Shown here: piece by piece, positions 45,100-58,564 of the stretch
Layout: each line of letters opens with the position of its first letter
How positions within the stretch are numbered: the first letter of the stretch is position 1
Source of the DNA: Adineta vaga
Lineage: Eukaryota; Rotifera
Length of the DNA stretch: 64,000 nt
Assembly: GCA_021613535.1 (NCBI GenBank)
Contig: CP075492.1
Location: 19,778,001 to 19,842,000, forward strand
Reading direction: 5' to 3'
Program-made: the position numbers and the translations under genes
The notes under the pieces: generated by a model
What the model was told of the DNA's origin: nothing
The model's input: the letters and a program-made list of their open reading frames with translations, nothing else
Database searches by the model: none

Positions 45100-46407
45100 T
45101 TAAGAGTATATAGTCATCAAGCACTTTCTACTAGATATACATTCTGTTTTCAAAAAATGTTTATACTTACGGATAAGAGTAGAATTCGGCGCATTATATT
45201 TCTTCATCAACGAATGATTATATAAACTTGAATGAATGCACGTCGAGTTGAGACATGCATATGTATTATTTGCTAAGCAAGAATTGTCTTCAACTTTGAT
45301 GCATGAATTAATACACGATTGAACAGAATACGTCGATGTAAAAGCAATACCTGAATCTGTATCAAACGGACATTGGCATTTACAAGTATAAAGTTTGTTG
45401 ACTGGTGGTTTGTATTTATTTCGAATAACTGAATTGATAAAGTTGTGATACACGCTGACACGAGTATAAATTCCAGCTTTCATAGGGGATGTGCAGCCGA
45501 AATCACCGAAACTTGTGATACCCACTAATTCCCATCGTTTCTTGGTGGGTACGAATCTCATCAATGGACCGCCACTATCTCCTTTACAGGTATCTATATG
45601 AAACAATATGGAAAATTCAATGTTTTTTGTTACAGAAAAGGTTTACCTTTATGGGGAGCATAGGCACATATTTGAACTGTCCTATTAGAAATTAAAGTAG
45701 AACAGCGACTCATTAAGTTATCGATCACTTTCAGAGAAACTTGTTGTAGATTATCGGTAGAAGTATTACTGATTCCTGTTCTACCCCATCCAATTGCAAC
45801 AACATCGGTGTTCGGCAAGGGATACTGTGAACCACTTTTAGCGTTAGGAAGACATATTTTTGATATCCATCGATCGGTAAAGTTTAATGGTTCATCGAGA
45901 TGGAGTATTGCAATATCATTTTCAGATGTTTTGTTATTATATTCGTGATGAATAAAGATTTTATTGATAGACCGTTTTTGTTGACAGCCATCCGACCAAC
46001 GATCAGATCCGGCACAGACAATAGTATTCGACAATGTATACATTTCATCTTCTACACAATGAGCAGCTGTGATAAGGTAGTTCGGATCGATGATGACTGC
46101 TGCACACATATGCTTACTCTAACAATCAAAAAAATATTAAAATGAAAATCAATATTGATACAGATCAAAAATGATTTTTCTTCAACATATATAACTTTAC
46201 CTTGTTTCGTATTGGTTCCATCAGTGAAACAATCCAACCCCAACTCTCTTTCACAGAACGTTCACCACCATACACTTTTGACACTATTGTAGAAACCCGT
46301 GAACATCCACATGTAGATGATTGGTCACATTCATATGTAATCTTCTGTGCATGATGGACTACACACATAGACAGAAGTATAAATAACAAACTGATCGTTG
46401 TGTACAT
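45100..46407 (-). CDS. Secreted trypsin-like serine protease with Cys-rich C-terminal extension
   Basis: Three exons, 46407-46201, 46118-45647 and 45593-45100, giving 390 residues with intact frame. It has a signal peptide (first ~20 residues), a short Cys-containing propeptide and an activation site K|VYGG. The catalytic triad is complete: H in LITAAHC, D in ENDIAIL, S in GDSGGP. The residue six before the serine is Asp (KDTCKGDS), predicting cleavage after Lys/Arg. After the protease domain (about residue 285) there is a ~100-residue extension with many Cys (CKCQCPFD, CINSCIKVEDNSCLANN), not part of S1 proteases. Likely an extracellular digestive or processing enzyme. The second intron splits the codon of the specificity Asp. 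Confidence 0.9.
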
Positions 46408-48320
46408 TTACAAGTAACAATTTTACTTTTAATAATAGCAATAATGAAATCAGACTTAAATATAAGAATAAAACTGACTCACAATGAGTAATAGATAGTG
46501 TTCTGGGAAAACAACCATTTATGCTTCCCGAAATCTAAATGGAAATGGGAATGGGAAAAATGGTTCCCATAGGACATTAGTCATAGATCAAATTGAATAT
46601 GACATCATACTAAATGTCGACAGTTTGTTCGATAGAAGAATAATCAATCATCAATGTATCAATTTCTTTTTGAAAAAATGAAAGATTAAGTGTCATTACC
46701 TTTCTATTATAACATTTAAAATCAGTGAGAAAAAGAAAAAGTTCTCTTTTCAAATTCCGTTATTATATATAGACATAGTCAATAATATATTGATGATAAT
46801 GTTGTACAACGAAGTATTAATGGATATTAATAATCATATTACTACCTCACAATAATTCTTATTGAAAATCATGTATTCGAATGAAATTTATTTTCGTGTT
46901 TAAATGATTTTTTTCTCGTTTAATATTTTCAAGAACATCTTTTACTGCTAGTTAAAACAATATTATATACACAATTTGTATCAAATTATCAAACAATTAC
47001 AAATGATTCAATAAATTCTCAAAGATTGCATTTATTTTATGCAACATTATACTATTGAACAGAAATTAAAGATATTTCACCAGATAAATGTGATTTTATA
47101 CGTACTGTTTATCGGGATTGTCCTAATTGTGATATATTTCTTGATTCCACCATTTTGACAGCAAGTAAGAAAGAAAAAAAAAAACTTTTATTTTATCTAT
47201 GTATTCTTCTTTCTTCTTGTTTAGCAATGATAGCATAGAATCTTACATTGAGTTCTTGATCTAATATTGATGCAAGACAAAACAATTGGATACAATCTTC
47301 ATATACTTATACTTATACAGTAAGTGCGCATCTACAATTGTTACATTAGTAAGGATGAATGAAATATAGATGATATTTCCGTACGTAATTCATCATCAAG
47401 TGATAGATAGTTTTAGTATCGAATTATTTCAATAAATGCTATATGGCAAATCTGTCATATTGTTACAAGCTTTTATTGTTACCGTTGGACATTCATATAT
47501 AATTCAGATGGTGGTGACGGTACAAATCCTGTAAGAATAACTTCTATGGTAGTTTAACAAAGAAATTTTCATTTTACAAAGCTCTTACGGAAAACTTGAA
47601 ATTATGTTGCATTAATTAAATTAAGGTTTTCATTGAAATAATAAAACAAATGTCATGATAACTTGTGTAAATATTATCGTAAGATAAGGATTCAGATAGA
47701 ATAACATAATAGTAGAATTATAACTAAAGTATTGCTTAATCTGTTAAAGCTATCATCGCTTTTTTTGCTCAACTGCGAAAAAAAAAGAATTCATCATAAG
47801 ATCGTCTTATAATAAGAACGAAAGTAATTCAATCAGACATCTACTACGTTTAGTTACACAAATAAACAGGTAAACATAGTGAAAAGTATTTCTCTTCTCT
47901 TTTCATTGACATCCTCAAGATAGTTTCTGTATTAATTTCCAAATAATTGCTTTTCTCGAATTCGTTCAAATATTGTCTGTTGTCGTAATATTATATTAAT
48001 TAGTAAAAAACAACGACAGATCTGATAGATTTGTAGTTAACTATAAACATCTGAACACAATCACTATTAAAACTTTTTCACTCTCACCCTCAAGACACTT
48101 TACATGAATATCTATCATCATTTATAACAATACTATCGCGTGTTCTTTTTTCTCTTTTCTTTATCTATGGTTTTTTTCTCATTCATATCTTTTTATAGTG
48201 CTCTATGTTGATATTAGAATTAATAAATCTTCTTCTAGTTACCTTGTGTCTATTCGAAAACATTATTTTCTAAACTTTATCAAATATCACATCAAAAACC
48301 TCTATATCGATTACATTTTA
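46408..48320. other. Intergenic region with a possible relic exon
   Basis: Mostly AT-rich and non-coding. At about 47065-47163 a plus-strand stretch reads KDISPDKCDFIRTVYRDC followed by PNCDIFLDST and a GTAAG donor. This looks like an exon, but neighbouring candidate exons contain stops. No family recognised. Confidence 0.3.
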
Positions 48321-51300
48321 ATGGAAGAATCGCCATTACTCAAACTTCCTGTGGAAATACTTCATCGTATTTTTGATTTCTGTGATACTCAAACAATTCT
48401 ATGTAAGATTGGTCGTGCTTGTAAGACGCTGCATTCTATTGTAAATCAATATGATCGACTTCATGTTAAGTTTAACATTCATATGTGTAGAGAAAGCAAA
48501 CGAGATATTCCTCGTCATTTGCAAGTTTTCTATGAACGTGCTGTGTCATTATCATGTTGGTGGTATTATGCTTCGAATATTCAAAAGGAGATTTTTATTT
48601 TTGATTTATTACAATGCAAACGACTTCGTCATTTGACTCTTTCTGCTATTGATGACAAAAGTATGCAATCTTTATTCATAGAACAAAATAATATGAAATT
48701 AGTTTCACTTACAATTGATTCAAAGGATTGCACAAGCAATGCATCATTTAAAGTTGTTTCATCATTTATTGAAAAATCAAAACTTCAAAAACTTATTTGG
48801 AAATACTTATTTTATAAAGCTGAAGAAATGTCTTGGCCAGATCAATGCAAATTAAAATCTTTAGTAATTCTTCGTTGTTTCTATGATCAATATTCGTATC
48901 TTCTCCATCAATTACCATACTTAGAAACATTTCAAATTCAAGATATTTATACACGTGAAAATCCTATGTATTTACCATTATTAAATTTTTCATTTCATTC
49001 ATCATTAACACGTCTTTGCATTACATATTGTGCTTTATCGATAGAACATTTTCGATCATTAATTTCAAAGACACCAGCACTTTGTGAACTCATATTAAAA
49101 TATTCTCCAGAGAAATTCCAATCTCTCATGGAGATTTATGAATGGGAAGAATTTGTTCGACTTGAATTAAATTTTCTCAAGAAATTTCAATTCTTCATTC
49201 CATATAGAGTTTCCAAAAATGATCCTGTTCGTCTTGATACCATCATAGCACCATTTCGAGATCCGTTTTGGCTCAATGAAAAACGATGGTTTACTATTTG
49301 TGGTCAAATCATCGGAGCATATGAGCCCGATACAATATCACTTTTTACAATACCAATTACTCAATTTATTCATATGTCTTACTTTGATTCTTTATATGTA
49401 AAATGTGGATTTTCATCAAAAGATAATATTTATTATATAAATAAACAGTCACGAAATGAAATTACTTCTGAAACTGTACATGATGTAAGTATTGCATTTT
49501 TATTCTATTTTGAGTTCAAATTTTGTTAAATGAGATCAAGATACAAATCAAATCTGATATTATACATATACGAAAGATTCGATCTTTTCAATGAAAACAT
49601 TTTCATAAAGACACTCCCTGTAGTACACCTTGCTGAACAACGCATAGAAACTTCACATTTGCGAATTTTCGCTTATGCTCTACGAAATAATCAGGTATTT
49701 TAACATTTATTTATTTTATACCATATCTAAAATATGTTTTTTTTCTTTAATATTCAGATAACTATCGAGTTGAATTTGTATAACAATAAAATTGATGCAC
49801 TTGGTACACAATATCTTGTTGAAGCGTTAGTAAATAATACGGTACATCTTATAATCAATCATGATATGTCTAAAATCTCCTGATTCTAATATAAATAGAC
49901 ATTGATTAAATTAAATCTAGGTCGCAACAATATTCATGATGAAGGAGCCAAACATATAGCTCATTTATTGGAAACTAGCAAAGTCTGTTTCTTTATTTCA
50001 AACTTCTTTCAAATCTTTTTTTCTTTCGCTTATAGACACTTCGCAAATTAGAGCTTGATGATAATAAAATCAGTGCTATTGGTGCTCAACATTTGTCGTA
50101 TGCCTTGCAACATAACAATGTATAATTCATTTTGCTATTCATACACCTCCAAATCATCGTGTCTATTATTTACAGACACTTACTATATTAAATCTCGGTG
50201 ACAATGTTATCGGAGACGAAGGTGTCAAACATATTACTGATGCTTTAAACATGAATCACGTATCTATCATCTTTTTCTAAGTTTTTTATGTTTTCTACGA
50301 ACGCGTTTATTTTCATAATGAAACATTTAGACATTGAAAGAATTGGATCTTCATCGAAACAAAATTACAGACGATGGAGTCAAATCTTTATCGGAAGTAT
50401 TACAAAATAATAATGTATATTTAACTTTACTTTGTAGAAAGTTTAATTTGAATGTCAACATCTAGACACTTGAAAAGATGAATCTTGCAAATAATGATAT
50501 TCATGATGACGGTGCTAGGGTTCTTGCTATTACATTGAAAAACCAGAAGGTAGTTTATATTATTCTTTGGTTGTATGATGTTCTTATTCAAATTTCCACA
50601 TAAAGACTGTTCTGACGATCAATCTCGACTACAATTCAATTACTGTACCCGAATCACAATATTTGTTTGATGATTTGGAACAAGATATGGTATATCGTTT
50701 GTCTTTATTTCTGAGATGTTATTCATCTACTCTTAATATACGCAGACTGGTATTAAACTTTCTTTCAAAGGAAACGGAAATAAATACTACGAAGCTGTTA
50801 AAATTGCGACGCAACTGAAAAACGATCATGTAAACTTGACTTTGAATACTTCCTAGTTTTTTCAAGTTTATTGTCTCCTCTATTTATAGACTTTAACAAA
50901 AATTTCATCTTGTGGTTCGTTTCGCGACGTAGGAGCGAAGCTTATCGCAAATGCTTTGCCACATAATACAGTTATTAATATTCATCATTATCAACCTCAA
51001 ATTTGACTTTGTTTTTCACTTAGACACTAAAAGAACTTGAATTAACATGTGCTGGGATCACAATTCAAGGAGTAAAATATCTTGCCGATGCCTTACAAAA
51101 GAATATGGTGATAATATTCAAATTCATATCGTGTTTTTTTTTCTACAATTCTATCAATTTTTTTCACATAGTCACTTCAAGTATTGAATCTTGATAATAA
51201 TCAAATCGGTGCTATCGGTACACAATATTTTCTACATGCTATACATTCCAATACTGTATAACTCATCTTTTTCCTCAAGAATTTCTATTAAATCGTTTCT

Positions 51301-54300
51301 ATACTACCTGCAGACACTTACTACATTGCATTTCAATCAGAATAATATCGAAGATGAAGGTGCCAAACATATGGCTGATCTTTTGGAAATAAATAAAGTA
51401 TCTTTCAATCATTTTCTTTCTTTCTTTATCTTTTATTGTTCATAGACATTGGTTAAACTTTCACTTTCTATGAACAACATTGGTGATCAAGGGATGTTTT
51501 GGATTTGTAAAGCTTTAAATACAAATACAGTAATGATTTCTTATGTACTTTGAAAGAATTTTATCCATTCATGTTTAGACATTAAAAGAACTTGTTCTTC
51601 AGCAAAACAAAATTGCAGACGATGGAGCAAAATCTTTATCGGAAGTATTACAAAATAATAATGTATATTTAACTTTACCTTGTAGAAAGTTTAATTTGAT
51701 TGTCAATATCTAGACACTTGAAAAGATGAATCTTGAAAATAATAATATTGGTGATGATGGCGCAAAAGATCTTGCTTTTGCATTAAAAATGAACAAGGTG
51801 ATCATTACTTTTGTCTTGAGGGTGAGGGTGTGAGTGACAGTAGTATACTTACAGATCAAATACACCCTCAAGATCCTTACACCCATATGCTTTTCTATAT
51901 ATAGACTATGACCACATTGGATCTTAAATATAATAAAATTGATCTAAGTGGAATGGAATGTTTATATAATGAATTACAGCATAATACAGTATGTTTTCGT
52001 TTTTCTTTCAAAAGACTTTGTTTCTCTTCTCTTTCTTACACGTAGACTCTTACTCAATTATCTTTAGATAATAATAAATGTGAATATCATCAGACTGTTT
52101 CTAAGTTGTTACAAATCAGAAATGATTATGTAAATTTTCGAAATGATTTTGTCAAGATCGTTTAATCTTTTTTAAAAATATTATTAGAACTTAACACAAA
52201 TCAGTTTGTATGGAAATAATATTGACAATAACGGAATTAAATTCATCGTTGATGCTCTACGACAAAATACAGTTATTATGATATTCTCTAATCATTTCGA
52301 ATAATAATCAAATCGTCGTTTTTTGATTTAGGCACTCGAAGAACTTGAATTAAAGTTAAGTGAAATTAATGCTGATGGGGCGAAATATCTTGTTGATGGC
52401 TTTCGAGAAATGACCGTAATAAGATTTGATTTAAACGTTTTTATCGATGAATTATTTTCTTTCAGACAATAAAAAAATTGAACCTTTCTGCTCGTAAATA
52501 TGGAATTGTTGGTATACTTTCTTTGATTGATCCCACAAAAAATAATGCGGTATTTAATGATATAAATTGATTTGAATTTTTTCTAAAACTTTTATCTTCT
52601 CATATAAAGACACAAACATTTGATGAACTTATATTTAATTATATTTGCCACCGTAGGCAAAGGCGTAGATATTATACTTCAAAACATCTAGAAAATATGA
52701 TTTCTTTGCAACGTAACACTACGGTACAATATCTTTCAAGAAAATCTTTCTTTTCCTTCATTCTTTTCTATTCAGATTAATAAATCTTGCGAAACATTTG
52801 GAATAATTGCAGACATTAGAAAAGATTCAGTATAATAATTCTCTTTTTCTTTTACTGAAATATTCATTTTATATATGTATAGATATTATATAAAGATTTG
52901 CCAAAAAAATTTATTCAATCTACTGGTGCACAACATATCTATAATACTTTACGTCATGGAATGGTAATTATTTTATTAAAAATTTGATCTACGATCTTTA
53001 TTTGAGTTAGTTTTCGAGAAATTTGCATGTGAAAATCTGTGAAAATGCTTTAAATGAAATGGAAAATAATACGGTTCGTACATAGTAAAATCATCGACTG
53101 GCTATAATTTGATATTATTATTTAGACGATAAAAATATTGAATATAAATACTTGTAAAATCCATGGGAGTGAATTATTCCAAATAATTATCAATAAATTC
53201 TATGATCATGTAAATATTTTACTTAGAATTCTATCTATCTTATTTAATGTAAATAGACATTTCTTACAATAGAGATCAACTCGGATTTAATCAATCAGGT
53301 TATCATGAATTATCTTTCTGGTATTTTATTATATAATTCCGTATGTAAATATTATACAGATGATTTTCTTTGAAATTCTTTCTTCTCATTAGATACTTCT
53401 TACATTAAATATAACAACTAGTAAGGCATTATCTAGTATCAATATAACACAAGATTTATCAAATTTTCTTCAAAATCATGCAGTAAATTCTATATTTCAT
53501 TCATACATTTCAGGATTTTCTCTTCATAGACATTAACTACTTTATGTTTACAAAACATTCAAATTGATTATCAAAGAATAGAAATTCTTTCTTCTGCATT
53601 AAAAGGTTTAAGAGTAAGTTTATTTGTTTTTTTTTCTAAATTTACAATCTATTTCAAATTATGATAGAAATTAGAAACATTGATTCTTTCTCGTGTTAAT
53701 ATGAGACCAATTGTTGCAGAAAGTCTTGCTAATGCTTTAGACAATATCACAGTAAACTTTATTTTGCATTAATTGTATCTTTTCTTATAGAATCTTTTTC
53801 ATTAAACTATAGACATTGAGTATCTTAAGATTAGATAGTAATCGAATAGGTGATAAAGGAATTCAGTTTCTCATGAAAATATTCAAAATAAACGCATTAA
53901 AAGAAATTGATCTATCAAATAATCAACTTGGATATGGTGATGGAATACAGATTCTTGCTGAATTTTTACAAGCCAATACTGTTAATATTCATTTATTTAT
54001 TTTGTTATTCGTTTATTTCTTTATCGTTAATAGACACTTTTGAAATTAAATCTTTCTAATAATCAAATTGCATTTTCTGGCTCAAAATATCTCAGTAATG
54101 CTTTAGAGAAAAATACAGTAAATTTTTATTGTTCTTGCATTGTTTTTTTTGTTTATGTATTGATTTATTTGATTAGACATTAACTTCATTGTATCTTCGA
54201 AGTGATAATATTGATGACAGAGGAATTGAAAATCTCTCGCAAGCATTGAAAATAAATAAAGTAAGAAGCTGATTAAAGGAAGTTCTTGAGAATGATTGAA

Positions 54301-54552
54301 AATCTCTTTAGACACTTGAACATATTGATGTTTCAAACAATCCATTTGGAAATAATGGAATTGAATATTTTCAAGTTTTATTGCAAGTTAACAAAGTATA
54401 AAAATTGTTCATTCTATTTGATTGTTTCGGTAATCATTTTTTTCCTTCTATCTTAAGACACTTACTGAACTGCAAATCGGTTTCAAGTATGACAAATATC
54501 AAGGAAATCTTGTTCAAAAATCAGAAACCAAAGAAGTTATGGATGAATAGAG
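48321..54552 (+). CDS. F-box / giant leucine-rich-repeat protein with one repeat per exon
   Basis: Exon 1 (48321-49484) starts with an F-box (LPVEILHRIFDFCD) and ~350 residues of diverged LRR-like sequence. About 35 repeat exons follow, from 49611 to 54552, each bounded by phase-0 introns (the first, 49485-49610, is less certain). Most are exactly 84 nt = 28 residues with the ribonuclease-inhibitor/NLRC3-type pattern TLxxLxLxxNxIxxxGxxxLxxALxxN. Examples are 49758-49841, 49899-49982, 50036-50119, 50176-50259, 50331-50414, 50466-50549 and 54312-54395. One exon (53813-53980) is a double unit of 168 nt. Repeats from 52610 to 53482 are degenerate in sequence and length (54-114 nt). The stop is at 54550-54552. 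Total is roughly 1,300-1,400 residues. F-box proteins recruit substrates to SCF ubiquitin ligases through such repeats; that role is inferred. No internal stop occurs in any repeat exon. Confidence 0.82.
50331..52415 (+). repeat. Nine-exon higher-order duplication inside the LRR array
   Basis: Exons at 50331, 50466, 50606, 50746, 50890 and 51024 match those at 51579, 51714, 51905, 52046, 52188 and 52332, nine exons later (offset 1.25-1.31 kb). The first pair is nearly identical, including the intron between them (GTATATTTAACTTTAC..TTGTAGAAAGTTTAATTTGA). Even the rare GTTATT donor recurs in the matching exons (50971 and 52272). Confidence 0.75.
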
Positions 54553-57355
54553 ATATTAATTACATTTATATATTTTTAAGACAAAAGTATTTGTTTTAAT
54601 GTCATATATTCTTGAGAAAAGAAGAATAAAACATTTATCTGAAAGGAAAGTTTTTTATGGATAAGAAATTTAGCCAAAAAATATTGTTTGTATCGAGTAC
54701 TAAATATATCCTGACATATATGATAGGCGATTTAGGATATTTCTAGTGTTTGTACTATCAATAAAAGAAATCGCTGCACGAACTATAATGCGTATCGATC
54801 TGTAAGATATCCTAAATGAAAAAAGAAGCTGTAAAGTACAATTGATTTGCTAGATATTTCCGTTTAAAACGTATTTGATTAGATTCACAGTTCTATATTC
54901 TACATCATAATGCATGTAGATTTTCAATGTATAAAACTATCTACCTTTACCACTAAATCCAATGAGATCGGAAAAGCCATGAGTATTCCCCTTACTATTA
55001 TATATAAGGATCCATCGGTACTCCCTATCATACATAAGATCTATTTCATAATCAATACTAAATTGTTGATTGTGAAAATTAATTTGTCTCTTAAGTTCAA
55101 TTTCTTTGATAAGAGAAAAGAACAATAAATTATTAACATAGAGATTGCAGGATTGTTAAATGTAATTTTTCATAAAATAAGATAATAGAATCGATTAAAT
55201 AGATATATGCAATTATTTTCTGATGTTTGAAATACTTTGTTCTGATCGATCTATAATTGAATATGGTATTAGAAAACATAAACAGATCGTTTTTCATCTA
55301 TTAAAGGTAAAAATGCTATTATTCGATGTGAATTACCATTCTTTATATATCCCATTAAATCTATTGAATCTATTTTTCTGAAACAAGATAAAGACTAATT
55401 AATTTATTATTACTGTTGAATATGAACATAAAAGTATTTCGTTATATTTAGAAGAAAGTTGTTTACATAATTTATATGCTATATTTGATATCATCTTTGT
55501 TTTTTTTGTTTTAGACAGGATTTCGAACATCCAAAAAACTAGTAGCTCTTATAGGATGTCAATGAACTATCTTGAGTTCTATAGAATTCTGTAGTCAACT
55601 AAACTGATTCAGAACCTTGTGGAATCGTTTCGAATGGTCTCATAGGGAGTAGTTTTAGTATTTCATGCAATTGTATAGAGTTTCTTCCCGTTCGATGAGA
55701 GTTTAAACAATCCTAGATGTGAATAGAGTACTCGCACTTTCTATACATATACAGTTATATGATATAATCATATGTTGTGTTATCAGAGGCGTAAGGAAAT
55801 GAGAGATCAAACTACCGCTTAGAAAAGATAGACATTTGCCAGATTTTTTTAAATGATTGCATCGCCCTCTTTCACTCAAAATTTGTTTTCATCATTTGTG
55901 CTAGATCACCATTGTTAATCTTTATAAAATGATTAGAATAGTGCGAGTTTTTATTCTGACATTTGAATATATAAGTTAATAATCGAGTGAAGAATAGAAA
56001 TTCGAAAAGAAATTCAAATTGATTTAATATTATTAATTTTATTGGAATTAAGTCTAGATGAACTCAATTGGAAATAATAATTATTTTGAATACGTATAAT
56101 ACGACCTAAAGTATTGTGTTAGAAATGTTTTCAAATAACATAAATAACGCAGAATTATAAAGAAGTCATAAGTATTACATTCTCTAATCGATAAATATGA
56201 TAGAGAATATTGATTTGATCATAAAGATTTCTGTTATACGATAACTAGAATTTGGTAAATGAAACATTTAAAGATAATAATATTGTACAAAAGTTTTTGA
56301 AAGAATCTTAATGACGTTTTCTATTCGTTTATAACGATTTTCCCATGAACTATAATCATTTAATTTAAAAGAATCGATTGAAAGTAAAATTAAAGAATAA
56401 TTACAACTATAATTTTTTAAAAATCGTTTTAGATTTCTAATGAATCAATTTTACAAGACATTTGATAATCATTGTCCAAAGCATAAATTTTATATAGTAA
56501 CGATAGTATGAAATCTTTTACATACAAATGAAAGTGATCAAGTGATTGTTTGAATATCGAGATGATCAAAAATTGAATGTAATATTTCATTATATACCGA
56601 TCGATAAGAGATACCTTTGACATTAATCATTTATTTGTATGATAAATACTATTTTGAAGCATTTCAATTTCATTTTTTTTGTTTCTATACATATTGTCCA
56701 AAGCAGCACACATGTTAAAAGAATGAAAAAACAGAGAAAGAAATACATGATTTTATTGAAAATCATCCATCAATGAATAAATTTCATAGAAGTTTACTAC
56801 AAAATATGATTTTCGTTAAAAGAAAAGGAAGTAGAAGTAAACTGAAGCATATGAAGGATTCCATTAGGTAATTTTATAATACCAAGACGTCATAGCACTC
56901 TTCAAAATTGTATTAGTTTTTATGAACAATCAAAACATATCTTTCTATTGTTGATATAAATGAAACTGATTTTTTTGTCTTAGTAAAATCTGAAATGAAA
57001 AGAAAGGGAAAACTTTATAAGAAATACATTATTTTAAATGTATATTTCTCGTGAATGCGTACGAGAAAAGGAGTTCTAGTTAAAATCTGAATTTAAATAC
57101 TTTTTTGAAATATATATGATTAGTGTGTATAACGACATCTTTTCTTATATTATATTTTATACAAAAAGAAAAATAGGAGAGGATAGGAATGATATATGTA
57201 TTGATTAGTGATAGTGTTACAAATAAAAGAATATTATAGATATGTTTGTAGATCATTCTACTCAATTCATTTGAATAGTTAGACTATTTTCGATATCGAT
57301 TTCTTGAGAATTAAAGCTTTTCATTTAAGTTATGTTTTATTTTAGAATACTTTTT
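54553..57355. other. Long AT-rich non-coding stretch
   Basis: No supported gene over 2.8 kb. A short plus-strand run near 55300-55390 (KGKNAIIRCELPFF) is open but unassigned. Nothing else is seen. Confidence 0.45.
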
Positions 57356-58564
57356 ATGACTGAAAACAAAGTAAATGTTATTGATACAAAAGAGAAAGGA
57401 CATTGTTTAGTTGCAAATGAAGATGTTTCACAAGGAGATATTCTATTAATATCAAAACCATATGGTATTATTCCATCGATTAGAAAAACGAATAAAGTAT
57501 GTGCGAATTGTTTTGATATATTCCAAGAACAAATTGATACAAAGAAGATGATTTCATGTCGACAAAATTGTCTACATGTTTTTTATTGTTCAAATAAATG
57601 TGAAGAAGAACAATGGAATAAATTTCATCAATATGAATGTTCTTTTCTTGATAGAATAAAAGATTATAATGATAAGGAATATATTATTAATTATACTTTA
57701 CTTGTTATGCGTTTACTTACTCAACGATTCAATGATATTTTATATAAATCAGAAAAGATTTCAATAGAAGATGTATTTATATTATTATCACATAACGATG
57801 AATTTAGAAGAATCGCGAAATTATTAACAGAATATGTTTTAACAAAACTTATTTCTCAATTATGTCAAAATAATGATCAAATCATTCATATAATTCAGTC
57901 ATTCTTACCTGATAATACAGATATAAAACAAGTGGAAATTACCAATTGTGATCTATGGTTAATTGATATGATTCATTAATGTTCATTCTCCGATGATGTC
58001 ACTGTTATCGAAGTATTAAAATCTCTTCTAATGAAAATTTATATTCTTATTTGTATAAAAGAAGTAAATGGATTTTTTCATAGTACTTTTAGATTTGATT
58101 GTTATTCTCAATCACTTCAAGTCTTTGCATTAGGATTATATCCATCTGCTGCATTTATTAATCATTCATGTACACCAAATATGGGTCGCATGTTCATTGA
58201 TAAAAATAGTACTGAATTTCAAAGAGATGACCTGGTATTTTTTGCAGCATATTCTGTTAAGAAGAATAAAGAATTGTTTATAAGTTATGTAAAACGAAAA
58301 TGGGATTTGTATTTACAAAATCAAATGACAAATGTTGATGAAATTATTAATAGTCAAATAATGGGAAAACAACAATTGAAAGATGAATACTTCTTTAATT
58401 GTGATTGTATACGTTGCGTTAATGAATCAAAGGGAGAACTTGATAAATCTTTTATGAATTTGATAAAAGAACTGCAATGTACAAAATCAAAATGTCAGGG
58501 TTGGCTTATTCCATCTTTTGAAAAACATCACATGTATTGTGAAGCATGTCAAATGTTACAATAG
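57356..58564 (+). pseudogene. SET/MYND (SMYD-like) protein with an in-frame stop
   Basis: Frame starts at the ATG at 57356, after an acceptor-like TTTTATTTTAG. The N-terminal SET part (KGHCLVANEDVSQGDILL) is split by a MYND zinc finger (CANC..C..C..YCSNKCEEEQW..H..C). The catalytic SET core LYPSAAFINHSCTPN and a post-SET CDCIRC follow, as in SMYD lysine methyltransferases. A TAA (57977-57979) interrupts the frame before the SET core, and the same frame resumes immediately, so it is either a nonsense allele or needs an unrecognised intron. The C-terminus ends soon after the post-SET Cys cluster, so the usual TPR-like domain is absent. Confidence 0.7.

Noticed and set aside
55300-55470. Short open runs resembling dynamin fragments (NAIIRCE; ITVEYEHKSISLYLEES)
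   Set aside because: Similarity to the 38-kb dynamin is limited to a few residues, and no G1 motif or splice sites are present.
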